Source: Paracoccaceae bacterium (GTDB lineage: Bacteria; Pseudomonadota; Alphaproteobacteria; Rhodobacterales; Rhodobacteraceae). Taken from it: 56,494 nucleotides of DNA. The notes under the pieces are model-generated. The model saw only the letters and a list, made by a program, of their open reading frames with translations, was not told the DNA's origin and made no database searches. The position numbers were made by a program, and so were the translations under genes. The first letter of the stretch is position 1. Each line of letters opens with the position of its first letter. The stretch spans positions 1-56,494 of the forward strand of contig JALEGX010000049.1 in NCBI GenBank assembly GCA_022763485.1. The letters run 5' to 3'. Shown piece after piece: positions 41,670 to 51,422 of this stretch.

Positions 41670-42038
41670 ATGCGTATGTTTGTTTCTGCATCCCTGGTGG
41701 CGGTTGCGCTGACCACCCAGACCGCCGCGGCCGAAGACCCCTCTGACGGACGGAGCCTGATGGAGCGTGGCGCCGAACTTTTCCTGGAAGGTCTCCAGCG
41801 TGAGATGGCGCCCACCTTGCAGGACCTGTCAGAGTTCGCGGATCAGCTGGGTCCGTCCTTGCGCAGTTTCTGGGTTCAGATGGGGCCCGCGATTTCGGAA
41901 CTTGCGGACAAGGTTGAGGACTGGTCGGCCTATCACCCGCCGGAAATCCTGCCCAACGGGGATATCATCATCCGCAAGAAGCAGCCGGAGCCTGAACTGC
42001 CCGAGACCGAACCAGAGCCGGGGCAGACCGACATCTGA
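41670..42038 (+). CDS. exported unknown protein
   Basis: A 122-residue protein with a signal peptide (MRMFVSASLVAVALTTQTAAAED). The mature part has a helical segment (MERGAELFLEGLQREMAPTL followed by QDLSEFADQLGPSLRSF) and an acidic Pro/Glu-rich C-terminus (PEPELPETEPEPGQ). Roseobacter genomes carry similar small periplasmic proteins of unknown function. A start at 41640 (TTG) is possible but less likely. It converges on the phosphatase gene at 42042. Confidence 0.72.
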   Translation: MRMFVSASLVAVALTTQTAAAEDPSDGRSLMERGAELFLEGLQREMAPTLQDLSEFADQLGPSLRSFWVQMGPAISELADKVEDWSAYHPPEILPNGDIIIRKKQPEPELPETEPEPGQTDI

Positions 42039-42041
42039 GGA

Positions 42042-43586
42042 TCAAATGGTCCGCTTGACCTCAAATTCTGCGTCCAATGCCTGCGCAAGAGATGACAACC
42101 GCGCCTCTGCCACCTCGCCAAACAGCGGGTAGGCCGCAGAAGGCAGGTTGACGGTCAGCCGTTTCTTGCGGGGCTGCCAGACGAGCGAGCCGATCGGGCT
42201 GTCCTTGTCGACCATCAGCATCGCGCCAAAGCGCATCGCCTTGCCCAGAACCTCGGCCTCGCGCTGACCCTTTTCGCTGAGCAGGCCATAGAGATTTTCA
42301 AAGTTCGTGCCTTCGCGCTTGTTCCGGTAGCGATGCAGCAGGGCCAGACCCAGGAACACACGTTCGGAATGCTTCAGCCCGCCCAGGTTGGCGCGCGTCG
42401 CATTGTCGAAGCACACTTCTGCACGATAGTCGGGATGCGCACGCCAGCTTACGTCATGTAGCAGGCAGGTGGCCTTGACCAACCGCTTCTGCGCCAGCGG
42501 GCTGGATTTGAACAGCGGTTGCACGAAATCATAGAGCGTCTTGCCGAAGCCCGGCATCCGCGCGTCTTTCTTTTCCGCGAAACGACAGGCTTCGATCAGC
42601 GGATCCCGATCGCGCAGCCGTTGCGGCATCTGTTCATAGAGCAACCCTTCGCGGATCCCGTAGCTGGAAATCGCGATGTCCTTGGGTTTGAAGGTCTGCA
42701 ACAGCCGCGCCAGCACGTCGATGGCGTAGGGCACCAGAGCCATCCGCGATGATGAAACGCCCGACTTGGCCTTGATGTCGGCCAGATCGCCCTTTTCGAT
42801 GAAGCGAATGGTCTCCTGCACCGAACGTGACGACATCCGGTATTCATGCAGAACTTTCAACGGATAGCCGCGGCGCAGCATGTCGATCCGCGCGATGGCG
42901 CGCCATGATCCACCCACCAAAAACAGGCGGTCGGGCTGCGGTCCCATCTGGTCCTGAAGCTCCTTCATGACGTCCTTGATATGGGCCTTGCGGCCCCGCC
43001 GTCCGCCGGGAATGTCCCGCAGCTTCAGAGGGCCCAGATTCGAGGTGACACGCTTGCCCACCAGGCCCTCGTTGATTTCGGCCAGTTCCATCGAGGAGCC
43101 GCCGATATCGCAGACCAGCCCGTAGGATCCGGGCCACCCCAGCAGCACGCCCTGTGCCGACAGGCGGGCCTCTTCCTGACCATCAATCACCCAGATCTTG
43201 AGGCCGGTTTCTTTCAGCACCTCTTCGCAGAATTCAGGCCCGTCGGTGGCATCGCGAACAGCCGCCGTCGCGACAACAGACAGCGGTGGCAGGCCCATAC
43301 CCTTGGCCAGATGCTGAAAGCGGTTCAGCGCGGCCAGCGCGCGCACGCGCCCATCGGGGTTCAAACGGCCTGTTTCGGACAGGCCGGCGCCCAGGGCGCA
43401 CATGATTTTTTCGTTGTAGAAATAGGCCGGGGACCGGGCGGCCCCGTCGAAGACCACCAGTCGGACAGAGTTCGACCCGACATCGACAACGCCGACGCGC
43501 GACAGGGCGCGCACACCTGGGTCATCAAACAACGGGCGCCCGAACGGCCCCCATTCCGAGGTCGGGCTGTCAGCTGTTACAGTCAT
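42042..43586 (-). CDS. Ppx/GppA-family phosphatase
   Basis: A 514-residue member of the exopolyphosphatase/pppGpp phosphohydrolase family. GVVDVGSNSVRLVVFDG (about residues 32-48) is the phosphate-1 ASKHA motif and VCDIGGSSMELAEI the phosphate-2 motif; a C-terminal HD-like helical domain (LLHDVSWRAHPDYRAEV) follows. Substrates are long polyphosphate or pppGpp, which cannot be separated by eye. The gene lies 81 nt from hdaA, on the same strand. In other alphaproteobacteria a ppx-like gene with this order is common. Confidence 0.9.
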   Translation of the reverse strand: MTVTADSPTSEWGPFGRPLFDDPGVRALSRVGVVDVGSNSVRLVVFDGAARSPAYFYNEKIMCALGAGLSETGRLNPDGRVRALAALNRFQHLAKGMGLPPLSVVATAAVRDATDGPEFCEEVLKETGLKIWVIDGQEEARLSAQGVLLGWPGSYGLVCDIGGSSMELAEINEGLVGKRVTSNLGPLKLRDIPGGRRGRKAHIKDVMKELQDQMGPQPDRLFLVGGSWRAIARIDMLRRGYPLKVLHEYRMSSRSVQETIRFIEKGDLADIKAKSGVSSSRMALVPYAIDVLARLLQTFKPKDIAISSYGIREGLLYEQMPQRLRDRDPLIEACRFAEKKDARMPGFGKTLYDFVQPLFKSSPLAQKRLVKATCLLHDVSWRAHPDYRAEVCFDNATRANLGGLKHSERVFLGLALLHRYRNKREGTNFENLYGLLSEKGQREAEVLGKAMRFGAMLMVDKDSPIGSLVWQPRKKRLTVNLPSAAYPLFGEVAEARLSSLAQALDAEFEVKRTI

Positions 43587-43667
43587 GATTTTCCCCAGAT
43601 ATTCCCTTGGGCAGAATGCGATATCGGTTGGCTTGGGTCAATCCGGTGTCGGCCACCGGAGATGGGC

Positions 43668-44348
43668 CTATTCGTCGCTATCGGGCGCGCCGATCAACCG
43701 GATCGCCAAAGATCGGGTCAGGGCGCGGCGCTCGGACAGGGAAACCTTGTCCAGCAGGGCCACCATGCGCGCCGCTGCCGCAAAGGAACGGTCCATGTGA
43801 TGCACCAGATAGGGAATGACGTCCGGGCGTGGCAGAATCTGCCTGTCGTTGAACAACTTGGCCAGAACCACGGCCAGCAGCGCATCATCCGGCGGCTCAA
43901 CCGAAACATGCGCCGCCGCCTGCACGCGGCTTTGCAGATCAGGCAGCGACAGGTTCCACAAGTTGGGCGCCACCTGGCCGGTCATCAGCAGGGGATGCCC
44001 ATTGGCCAGCACCAGATTGTGCAGGTGAAAAAGCGCAGTCTGTCGGTCCGCGTCGGCGGCGATATCCGGGACGTCCTCAACCGCGATGGGACCCGTGCTG
44101 AGGTCCGGAATGCGCTCTTCACTCAGGTCGGTGGCCGATACGATCCGCGCGTTCTGCTGGCTGGCCCAGACGTGAACCAGATGGGTTTTGCCGGATCCCT
44201 CAGGGCCCGTAAGTGTTAGTTTGCCACCCGGCCAGTTGGGGCTCTGGTCGATCATCGCCACGGCCATCGCATTGGAGCGCGCGACAAAAAAGTCCTCACG
44301 CCCCAGCGCCGGTTTCGCGGGGAGGTCAAAGCTTAGTTGTTCAGCCAT
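43668..44348 (-). CDS. hdaA: HdaA-like DnaA regulatory ATPase
   Basis: A 226-residue DnaA-domain protein lacking the DNA-binding C-terminus. The N-terminus MAEQLSFDLP is a clamp-binding-motif-like sequence (QLSFDLP), as in Hda. The P-loop GPEGSGKTH lies at residues 48-56. A Walker B-like AVEDVPDI and sensor II-like RAxTRSL follow. With the sliding clamp it stimulates DnaA-ATP hydrolysis, limiting re-initiation. Its ATG overlaps the stop of the permease gene by 1 nt (TAATG on the minus strand), so they are coupled. Confidence 0.88.
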   Translation of the reverse strand: MAEQLSFDLPAKPALGREDFFVARSNAMAVAMIDQSPNWPGGKLTLTGPEGSGKTHLVHVWASQQNARIVSATDLSEERIPDLSTGPIAVEDVPDIAADADRQTALFHLHNLVLANGHPLLMTGQVAPNLWNLSLPDLQSRVQAAAHVSVEPPDDALLAVVLAKLFNDRQILPRPDVIPYLVHHMDRSFAAAARMVALLDKVSLSERRALTRSLAIRLIGAPDSDE

Positions 44349-45415
44349 TACTCAGCGTCCCGATGCCCTTTGCCCTGATACAGGCGGCTATCCAGATATT
44401 GTTCCACGATGAAGCGGGCGATGACCCCAAGCGCGGCGGCTACGGGAACGGCCACCAGCATACCGACAAAGCCGAAGAGCGTGCCAAAGACCGACAGGGC
44501 CAGGATCAGCCAAACAGGGTGCAATCCAACGGAGTTGCCCACCAGCTTCGGGGTCAGGATGTTGCCCTCGACCACCTGGCCCAGAACGAAGATCCCGGCC
44601 ACCAGCCCGATGGACACCCAGTCCCCCCAGAACTGGAAAAGCGCCAGGCCGATGGCCAGCGCACCGCCGATCAGCGCGCCCAGATAGGGGATGAAGGTCA
44701 CAAGCCCCGCGATGAAGCCGATGGCCAAACCAAAGTTCAGCCCAACCAGCATCAGGGCCACTGCATAGTAGGTTCCCAGGATCAAACAGACGGTTCCCAT
44801 GCCCCGGATGAAAGAGGCAAGGGTCTGATCGATTTCGCGCGCCAATCGACGGATGACCGGCACATGGTCACGCGGCAGCAGCTCATCAATGCGCTCGATC
44901 ATGCGGTCCCAATCCAGCAACAGATAGACGGATACAACCGGCACGATCACCAGCAGAAGAATAACGTTGATGACCGAGGCCGCGGATCCCAGAACGGTTT
45001 CCAGCAGCACAACGCCCTTTGATTTCAGCGTCTCTCCAACGGCGGCCAAAGCTTGATAAATACGGGAGTTTTCGTCCAGCAGCGACGGAAATTGCTCCGC
45101 CACGAAGCTGCGCAGATCGCGGAAGAGTTGTGGCAGCACCTGCACAAGGTCGATCAGCTGGTAGATCAGCGTCGGAATGACCGCCAGCAGCATCACCAGA
45201 AACAGCAGGATGGCCCCCACGGTGATCACCGCGGTTGCCCCCGGACGGCTGAGGCCGGCCCGTTCCAGCCGGTCTGCGATCGGGTCCACGAAATAGGCAA
45301 CCGCGCCGCCCAGCACGAAAGGAAGCAGAACATCTCCCAGAAACCAGAGGGCAAGCACGAAAACGGCCGCCGCCACGCCCCAAAATCTAACCTGTTCCCG
45401 TCCAGGAAGTGCCAT
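44348..45415 (-). CDS. PerM/AI-2E-family permease
   Basis: A 355-residue inner-membrane protein with about eight helices. It contains LPFVLGGAVAYFVDPIADRLERAG, a long helical loop (about residues 100-180) and the C-terminal FIPYLGALIGGALAIGLALFQFW followed by VVEGNILTPKLVGNSVGLHP, diagnostic of the family. The start at 45415 has GAGG 5 nt upstream and the frame extends 43 codons upstream without helices. The AI-2E name is historical and no autoinducer export is implied. It overlaps hdaA and is divergent from luxR. Confidence 0.88.
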   Translation of the reverse strand: MALPGREQVRFWGVAAAVFVLALWFLGDVLLPFVLGGAVAYFVDPIADRLERAGLSRPGATAVITVGAILLFLVMLLAVIPTLIYQLIDLVQVLPQLFRDLRSFVAEQFPSLLDENSRIYQALAAVGETLKSKGVVLLETVLGSAASVINVILLLVIVPVVSVYLLLDWDRMIERIDELLPRDHVPVIRRLAREIDQTLASFIRGMGTVCLILGTYYAVALMLVGLNFGLAIGFIAGLVTFIPYLGALIGGALAIGLALFQFWGDWVSIGLVAGIFVLGQVVEGNILTPKLVGNSVGLHPVWLILALSVFGTLFGFVGMLVAVPVAAALGVIARFIVEQYLDSRLYQGKGHRDAE

Positions 45416-45580
45416 GTCTGCCTCGGCTTGTTGCTTCAGTCTTTCAATGAAGCCTGAGGCGGTCCTTTTCAAGACCGACTGCGCGATTTGATCCGGTCGG
45501 TTCCCGTTTCGCGTCGTGCTTGCGCTTCGGTTAAAGAGCGACAACTATAAGGGATAGTTGAGTTTTATGGTTATGGTGTG

Positions 45581-46384
45581 ATGGGTATGCTGGTTGAACC
45601 CGAAAGAAACAAAGTTGTTTTCCACACGCTGAGGTCAATTGCCGAGGCGTGTGAAATCGAAGAGGCGTGGACCCTCACGGTTGAGGCGCTGAAGCGCTAC
45701 GGCTTTGAACGAGTGAATTATGGCCTGACGCGGTCAAAGGTTGGGTCCAATATCGGGGATCCGGGTGACGCACTGTTTCTGAGCACCCATGCAATTGATG
45801 CCGTGCGCGCGCATCATGAAAACGGCACCTATCGCCATATGCCCGAGTATCGCTGGGTGATCGAAAACACCGGTGCTTGCTCGTGGGGCTGGATCGAGGC
45901 AGAGCGTGAGGCCGGTCAGTTGAGCGATGGCGAACTGGCTGCGCTGGAGCAGTTTGCGGCCAAGCGAAAGCGCGCGGGCTATTCCATCAGCTTTCCCGAT
46001 GGCAACGACCGCTGCAAGGGGGCGATGGGCATGGCTGCCCCGCGTGGCGTCAGCCAGGACATTGTCGATGCGCTGTGGCAGCGCGTCGGAGATGAGGTGC
46101 TGGCCCTGTGCAACATGATGCATTTCAGGATTTGCCAGCTGCCCCTGCGGGTTCCGAATGTGGCGCTGACCAGCCGCCAACGCGAAGTGCTGGAATGGCT
46201 GGCAGACGGAAAATCCATGCAGGACATCTGCATCCTAACCGGGCTGTCGCTCAGTTCGGTCGAAAAACACCTCAGGAAAGGGCAGGATGCGCTGGGGGTG
46301 GAAACAACGGCGCAAGCCGTGGCCAAGGCGTCATTTCTGAACCAGATCTTCATCGGCGAAAACCACGCGAATGCAGCATCCTGA
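45581..46384 (+). CDS. orphan LuxR-type regulator
   Basis: A 267-residue regulator. An N-terminal autoinducer-type domain (about 15-180) is followed by a GerE HTH (about 195-255: TSRQREVLEWLADGKSMQDICILTGLSLSSVEKHLRKGQDAL in pieces). The ligand domain keeps a CSWGW tryptophan but lacks the usual WxxxY and Asp-Pro residues that bind acyl-homoserine lactone, showing ALDAVRAHH-type and YRHMPEYRW sequences instead. No luxI gene is in the window. Possible starts are GTG 45578, ATG 45581 and ATG 45587. Ligand and targets are unknown. Confidence 0.82.
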   Translation: MGMLVEPERNKVVFHTLRSIAEACEIEEAWTLTVEALKRYGFERVNYGLTRSKVGSNIGDPGDALFLSTHAIDAVRAHHENGTYRHMPEYRWVIENTGACSWGWIEAEREAGQLSDGELAALEQFAAKRKRAGYSISFPDGNDRCKGAMGMAAPRGVSQDIVDALWQRVGDEVLALCNMMHFRICQLPLRVPNVALTSRQREVLEWLADGKSMQDICILTGLSLSSVEKHLRKGQDALGVETTAQAVAKASFLNQIFIGENHANAAS

Positions 46385-46856
46385 CCGGTCTGGGGCACAG
46401 GTTCAACATGCGGGTTTCCGCACTGTTTCTCGCACACTGGCTCGGGCATTTTCCGTCTTGTTCGTGAGTGGAGCTTCGGCTCCGGGTTGTCAGCCGTCAA
46501 TTTCTACGCCGCGGCCAGCAACTTGAACCAACGTGAACGGGCGGGGAACCGCCCGATCGCTCACCCTCTGCGTTGCCCGGACCCCAACCGGCGCGATTGC
46601 ATCCCAAGGACGGTGTGTTCCCCAAACACACCGTCCGCCTTTGGACCGCGCCCGGCACTCAGAGAGACCAGTCCGACAGATCAGTCATGGTCCGATAGAG
46701 GAGCGGACCCGATAAAGAAACACGCCCGTCGTTTCGAACCGCGCAAATCCGCACGCGCAGTAGGCCAAACGCCTACTTGGCGGACAAGCGTGATTGCCTG
46801 TCGCCCGGGGATGGCTTAGACCGCTGTGAAACACATGTGATCCAGAGAGACGTCAG
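46385..46856 (+). other. hairpin-rich region upstream of proS
   Basis: This 472-nt gap lacks a convincing gene. It contains GGAGC-TTCG-GCTCC (46471-46484, near the luxR end), a 7-bp stem with a GGAA tetraloop (46538-46555), a perfect 12-bp stem with 5-nt loop (46608-46636), GGTCCG/CGGACC (46689-46709) and GTAGGC/GCCTAC (46760-46776). The proS start follows at 46857. Candidates are a long leader RNA or a small RNA. I find no T-box-type specifier. Confidence 0.4.
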
Positions 46857-48212
46857 ATGCGCCTGTCCCGATATTTTCTGCCCGTTCTGAAAGAGAACCC
46901 TTCCGAGGCCCAGATTGTCAGCCACCGCTTGATGCTGCGCGCGGGGATGATCAAGCAATCCTCCGCCGGGATCTATTCCTGGTTGCCGCTGGGCTTCAAG
47001 GTGCTGAAGAAGATTGAAACCATCGTGCATGACGAGCAGATGCGCGCGGGCCATATCCCGATGCTGATGCCGACGCTGCAATCGGCCGACCTGTGGAAGG
47101 AGTCGGGCCGCTATGATGATTATGGTCAGGAAATGCTGCGGATCGAAGACCGCCACGGCCGTGACATGCTGTATGGTCCGACCAATGAAGAGCTGATCAC
47201 CGATATCTTCCGGGGCCACGTAAGCTCTTACAAGGACCTGCCGCTGACGCTGTATCACATCCAGTGGAAGTTCCGGGATGAGATCCGCCCGCGTTTCGGC
47301 GTGATGCGGGGCCGGGAATTCTACATGAAGGACGGCTACAACTTCGACCTGACCAAGGAAGACGCGCTGCACGCCTACAACCGTCACCTGGTCAGCTACC
47401 TGCGCACCTATGAGCGTATGGGCCTGCAGGCCATCCCGATGCGCGCCGATGGTGGCCCGATCGGCGGCGATTACACCCATGAATTCCTGGTGCTGGCCGA
47501 AACCGGCGAATCCGAGGTCTTCTATGATAGCGCGGTGACCGATCTGACCTTTGGCGATCGTGAGATCGACTATGACAATGTCGAACAGTGCCAGGGCGTG
47601 CTGGAGGAGTTCACCTCGAAATACGCGCGCACCGATGAAACCCACGATGAAGCGCTGTTCAACGAAATCCCCGAAGAGCGTCGCCGCTCTGCCCGCGGGA
47701 TCGAGGTTGGTCAGATCTTCTATTTCGGCACCAAGTATTCGGAAGCGATGAATGCCACCGTGCAGGGCCCCGATGGCAAACCGACCCCGGTTCATATGGG
47801 CAGCCACGGCATTGGCGTGTCCCGCCTGCTGGGCGCCATCATCGAAGCCAGCCATGACGACAAGGGCATTATCTGGCCCGAAGGGGTGACCCCGTTCCAT
47901 TGTGGGATCGTCAACCTGAAGCAGGGCGATGCCGAAGCGGATGCCGCCTGTGAGCAGCTTTACACCGCGCTGACCGCGCTGGGCCTGGAGCCGCTCTATG
48001 ATGACCGGAACGAGCGCGCCGGCGGCAAGTTCGCCACTATGGACCTGATCGGTCTGCCGTGGCGCATCACCGTTGGTCCGCGCGGCCTGAAAAACGGTGT
48101 GGTGGAGCTGACGTCACGCCGCACCGGCGAAAGCGAAGAGCTTGCGCCCGAGGACGCGGTGAAGAAGATCGCCGAGATCTACGCCCAGCACCCCACCAGC
48201 CGCGGGTTCTGA
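46857..48212 (+). CDS. proS: prolyl-tRNA synthetase
   Basis: A 451-residue class II aminoacyl-tRNA synthetase charging tRNA-Pro. [46 protein letters not shown] is the typical start, followed by [16 protein letters not shown] and [19 protein letters not shown] (motif 2). [18 protein letters not shown] is motif 3, and the anticodon domain follows. It is short, lacking the large editing (INS) insertion, as in other alphaproteobacteria, where a separate editing protein may act. It ends at a strong terminator. Confidence 0.96.
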   Translation: MRLSRYFLPVLKENPSEAQIVSHRLMLRAGMIKQSSAGIYSWLPLGFKVLKKIETIVHDEQMRAGHIPMLMPTLQSADLWKESGRYDDYGQEMLRIEDRHGRDMLYGPTNEELITDIFRGHVSSYKDLPLTLYHIQWKFRDEIRPRFGVMRGREFYMKDGYNFDLTKEDALHAYNRHLVSYLRTYERMGLQAIPMRADGGPIGGDYTHEFLVLAETGESEVFYDSAVTDLTFGDREIDYDNVEQCQGVLEEFTSKYARTDETHDEALFNEIPEERRRSARGIEVGQIFYFGTKYSEAMNATVQGPDGKPTPVHMGSHGIGVSRLLGAIIEASHDDKGIIWPEGVTPFHCGIVNLKQGDAEADAACEQLYTALTALGLEPLYDDRNERAGGKFATMDLIGLPWRITVGPRGLKNGVVELTSRRTGESEELAPEDAVKKIAEIYAQHPTSRGF

Positions 48213-48234
48213 TCCGGACAGAAAAAGAAATTTG

Positions 48235-48258
48235 AGGGGGGCTTTGGCCCCCCTTTTT
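48235..48258 (+). terminator. intrinsic terminator after proS
   Basis: AGGGGGGC-TTTG-GCCCCCCT stem-loop (48235-48242 with 48247-48254) leads into a T-run, TTTTTCTTTTC. It lies 22 nt past the proS stop. Confidence 0.94.
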
Positions 48259-48346
48259 CTTTTCTGCGGCCACCTTGGGGGGCAGAGGCTTGCATAGTTG
48301 ATTGTTCATCCAGGCTTTGCCATCCTTTGCGGGCAGGGAGGGCAGG

Positions 48347-48853
48347 ATGATCGGGCGGATATTGGGTGTCTCTTTTGGTCTTCTTGGGGCCGCAACCTTT
48401 TCACAACTTCCTGAATTCACACAGCAATACACACAGCGCCTTGGCGGCGCGGTGGATGAGCTGGAACAGTTCGTGGCCGAGTTCGACACGGATGCTGCTC
48501 AGACCGGCCTGTCACGGGGGGAGGCGCTGAAACAGCTTGCCCAGGCGGGGCAGTTCGGTGCAGCGCGGGCCGAAACGATCACGCAGACAATCGCCCGGCA
48601 GGAACGGCTGAGCGCTGACCTGAATGCCCTGCGCAGCGCCGGCCCCTGGCTGCGTGTTGTTCACGCAGGCCGATCGGCGGACGCGGATATCATGCAGGCG
48701 ACCTATGCAGATTTTCAGCCCGCCGTTCCCTTGACGGCCGAAGGCGCGGGATTTGCTGCGGCCGGTTTTGCGGGTGGGGCCGGGCTGCTTGCGGTGCTGC
48801 GGGCCATGATGCGCAGGCTGCGTCGGCGGGGTTTCGCCGGGGCATCGGGTTGA
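48347..48853 (+). CDS. DUF2937 family membrane protein
   Basis: A 168-residue protein with an N-terminal hydrophobic segment (residues 4-22) and a C-terminal one (about 140-158), enclosing a periplasmic helical part with QQYTQRLGGAVDELEQFVAEFD and GLSRGEALKQLAQAG. This matches the DUF2937 family. Function is unknown. The start at 48347 has GGGAGG 5 nt upstream. It precedes the LolC/E gene by 52 nt and may share its transcript. Confidence 0.8.
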   Translation: MIGRILGVSFGLLGAATFSQLPEFTQQYTQRLGGAVDELEQFVAEFDTDAAQTGLSRGEALKQLAQAGQFGAARAETITQTIARQERLSADLNALRSAGPWLRVVHAGRSADADIMQATYADFQPAVPLTAEGAGFAAAGFAGGAGLLAVLRAMMRRLRRRGFAGASG

Positions 48854-48905
48854 CCCAGCTGGGGTGCGTCCGTAGGTTGCCGCAACAACAAAGGCCCGGG
48901 CACAG

Positions 48906-50189
48906 ATGGCAGGCACAAAACCTTTTGCAGCACATGAATGGATGATCGCCTGGCGCTATTTGCGCGCCCGCCGTGCCGAAGGCGGTGTCAGCGTGATGAC
49001 CTGGATCAGCCTGATCGGGATTACCCTGGCGGTGTTTGCGCTGATCGCAACTCTGGCAGTGCGCTCGGGGTTCCGCTCGGAATTCGTGGGCACCATCCTG
49101 GGCGCGAACGCCCATGTCACGATCTACAATCAGGGTGAAGTGACCGACCGGGGCAGCATCGACCGGACCATTCGCGACTTTGACGAGATGACCGCCCGCA
49201 TCCGTGACGTTCCCGGAGTGGTGCGCGCGGCCCCGCTGGTAAAGGGGCAGGTCATGGCCGCGATGCGCAAACGCAATACCGGCGTCGAAGTCTTCGGCAT
49301 CCGGCCCGAGGATCTGAAAACACTGCCCGGTGTCGCGCAGAGCGAGGACGCGGTGGGGGATATCGACAACTTCGGGGCGGGCATTGCCATCGGCTCGGGC
49401 GTTGCGCGCCAGCTGGGCGTCACCGTCGGGGACCGGATCAAGCTGATTTCGCCCAACGGGGTGAAGACCGCCTTTGGCACCAGCCTGCGGGTCAATGCCT
49501 ATGACGTGGTCTATATCTTCACCGCCGGGCGCTACGATATCGACCGGACGCGGGTCTACATGCCGTTTGGCGAGGCGCAGGCCTTTTTCAATCGGGAAGG
49601 GGCGGCGGATGAGATCGAAGTCATGGTGGCCGAGCCGGAAAAAGTGGATCTGCTGACCCTGCCGCTGCTCTATGCGGCGGGTGAGCGGGCGCAGGCCTGG
49701 AGCTGGCGGGATGCGTCCGGAGGCTTCCTGCGGGCGCTGGAAGTCGAAGACAACGTGATGTTCATCATCCTGTCCATTCTGGTGCTGATCGCCACGATGA
49801 ACATCGTTTCCGGGCTGATCATGCTGGTCAAGAACAAGGGCCGGGATATTGGCATTCTGCGCACCATCGGGCTGAGCGAGGGGTCGATCCTGCGGATCTT
49901 CTTCATCTGTGGTGCGGCCACCGGGGTTCTGGGGACGTTGCTTGGCGTGGTGCTGGGATGTCTCTTTGCGATCTACATTGATCCCATCTTCAGCTTCGTG
50001 AACTTCATCATGGGCGGTGGCGTCTGGGATCCGGCCATTCGCGGCATCTACGCGCTGCCGGCGGAACTGCATCTGGCGGATGTTCTGTCCGCGGTCGGTC
50101 TGTCGCTGGGCCTGTCATTCTTTGTCACCCTGTTTCCGGCGCGTCGGGCGGCGCGGATGAACCCTGTAGAGGCGTTGCGCTATGAATGA
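48906..50189 (+). CDS. lipoprotein-releasing ABC transporter permease (LolC/E type)
   Basis: A 427-residue inner-membrane protein with four helices and a large periplasmic MacB-type domain (about residues 50-265). It starts [35 protein letters not shown], the standard LolC/E opening. The C-terminal membrane part has [30 protein letters not shown] and ends [15 protein letters not shown]. Alphaproteobacteria carry one LolC/E gene (LolF-like), acting as homodimer with LolD to release lipoproteins from the inner membrane. It overlaps lolD by 8 nt. Confidence 0.92.
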   Translation: MAGTKPFAAHEWMIAWRYLRARRAEGGVSVMTWISLIGITLAVFALIATLAVRSGFRSEFVGTILGANAHVTIYNQGEVTDRGSIDRTIRDFDEMTARIRDVPGVVRAAPLVKGQVMAAMRKRNTGVEVFGIRPEDLKTLPGVAQSEDAVGDIDNFGAGIAIGSGVARQLGVTVGDRIKLISPNGVKTAFGTSLRVNAYDVVYIFTAGRYDIDRTRVYMPFGEAQAFFNREGAADEIEVMVAEPEKVDLLTLPLLYAAGERAQAWSWRDASGGFLRALEVEDNVMFIILSILVLIATMNIVSGLIMLVKNKGRDIGILRTIGLSEGSILRIFFICGAATGVLGTLLGVVLGCLFAIYIDPIFSFVNFIMGGGVWDPAIRGIYALPAELHLADVLSAVGLSLGLSFFVTLFPARRAARMNPVEALRYE

Positions 50190-50859
50190 TCTGGCTCTGC
50201 GGTTGAATGGAATTCAGAAGTCCTATCGCCGGGGCACCGCAGCCGAGGTTCAGGTTCTGCGCGGCATTGACCTGGAGATCCCAAAGGGGCAGGTCACCGC
50301 GTTGGTTGCCCCATCCGGGGCGGGCAAATCCACCCTGCTGCATATTGCCGGACTGCTGGACACGCCCGATCAGGGCAGCGTGTCGATTGCGGGCCAGGAC
50401 ATGCAGGGACGGTCGGATCGCAAACGCACGGCGGTGCGTCGGCAGGACGTGGGATTTGTCTACCAGTTCCACCATCTGTTGCCGGAATTTTCGGCATTGG
50501 AGAACGTGGTGCTGCCACAGCTGGCCAATGGCGCTTCGGCACAGGCGGCCCGGGCGCGGGCGCTGGATCTGCTGTCTCAGGTGGGCTTGAAAGATCGGGC
50601 TGATCACCGCCCCGCGGCGCTGTCCGGGGGCGAGCAGCAGCGTGTGGCGTTCTGTCGGGCTTTGGCCAATTCGCCCAGCCTGCTGCTGGCCGATGAACCA
50701 ACCGGCAATCTTGATCCGGAGACATCGGACCGGGTGTTTGCCTCGCTCATGGATCTGGCACGGCAAACCGGGCTGGCGGCGCTTGTGGCGACCCACAACC
50801 TGGACCTGGCGGCCCGGATGGATCGGGTGATCCATCTGGAGAACGGCATCTTGTCCTGA
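50182..50859 (+). CDS. lolD: lipoprotein-releasing ABC transporter ATPase
   Basis: A 225-residue ABC ATPase. Walker A is APSGAGKST (residues 43-51, first Gly replaced by Ala), the signature is [15 protein letters not shown] and Walker B is [33 protein letters not shown] follows the Q-loop as in LolD proteins. It powers the permease encoded by the overlapping upstream gene. The small envelope lipoproteins of the pcc region are possible clients. Confidence 0.95.
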   Translation: MNDLALRLNGIQKSYRRGTAAEVQVLRGIDLEIPKGQVTALVAPSGAGKSTLLHIAGLLDTPDQGSVSIAGQDMQGRSDRKRTAVRRQDVGFVYQFHHLLPEFSALENVVLPQLANGASAQAARARALDLLSQVGLKDRADHRPAALSGGEQQRVAFCRALANSPSLLLADEPTGNLDPETSDRVFASLMDLARQTGLAALVATHNLDLAARMDRVIHLENGILS

Positions 50860-50871
50860 CCGTGTACGGGC

Positions 50872-51306
50872 TCAGGCCAGCTGCGTGACCCAGACCCCCA
50901 GAGCCATCAGGGTGATCCCGCCCGCGCGTGTCAGCGTGAGCGGAGAGACCTGCGCCCCGAACAGCCCGAAGTGGTCAATGATTGCGGCGCTGATCAGCTG
51001 TCCGATCAACACGAAGAACACGGCGTTGCCGACGCCGAAATGGGGCGCGACATGGGTGATCGACAGGACGTAGAACGCCACCAGAAGACCGGCCAGAAAC
51101 AGATGCTTCGGCGCGCCGGCCAGCTTGGAAAAGCCGCCTGACCCGGTCAGGACCAGCACCAAAAGGGACGCGGCGAAGGCCACGGTAAACAGGACAACCC
51201 CCGCCGCCATGGGTGAGCCGATGTATTTCCCCAGTGCGGCGTTGAGCGCCGCCAGAACGGGAATGCCGATCCCGGCGACCAGCATGATCAGAGCATAGTG
51301 AAGCAT
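50872..51306 (-). CDS. DMT-superfamily membrane protein (YdcZ/DUF606 type)
   Basis: A 144-residue protein with about five transmembrane helices. It begins MLHYALIMLVAGIGIPVLAALNAALGKYIGSPMAAGVVLF, a half-size DMT unit, and ends with a hydrophobic GGITLMALGVWVTQLA. Half-size DMT proteins act as dimers. The substrate is unknown. The start at 51306 is supported by family-like MLHYALI. It converges on lolD with a 12-nt gap and is divergent from the cytochrome gene. Confidence 0.8.
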   Translation of the reverse strand: MLHYALIMLVAGIGIPVLAALNAALGKYIGSPMAAGVVLFTVAFAASLLVLVLTGSGGFSKLAGAPKHLFLAGLLVAFYVLSITHVAPHFGVGNAVFFVLIGQLISAAIIDHFGLFGAQVSPLTLTRAGGITLMALGVWVTQLA

Positions 51307-51422
51307 TGGGACCCTTCGAGTTGCGCGTTGACCTGGATCATTGTGAATTCCGGGGACCTCGACAAGTCTGAAATGGGAACGCACGACAGGGATGTGGGGC
51401 GACGTCTGAGGGAGATTTGCCA

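Noticed and set aside
44348..46384. Quorum-sensing system from an AI-2E exporter and LuxR regulator
   Set aside because: The AI-2E family name is historical, no luxI is present, and the LuxR pocket residues are not AHL-like.
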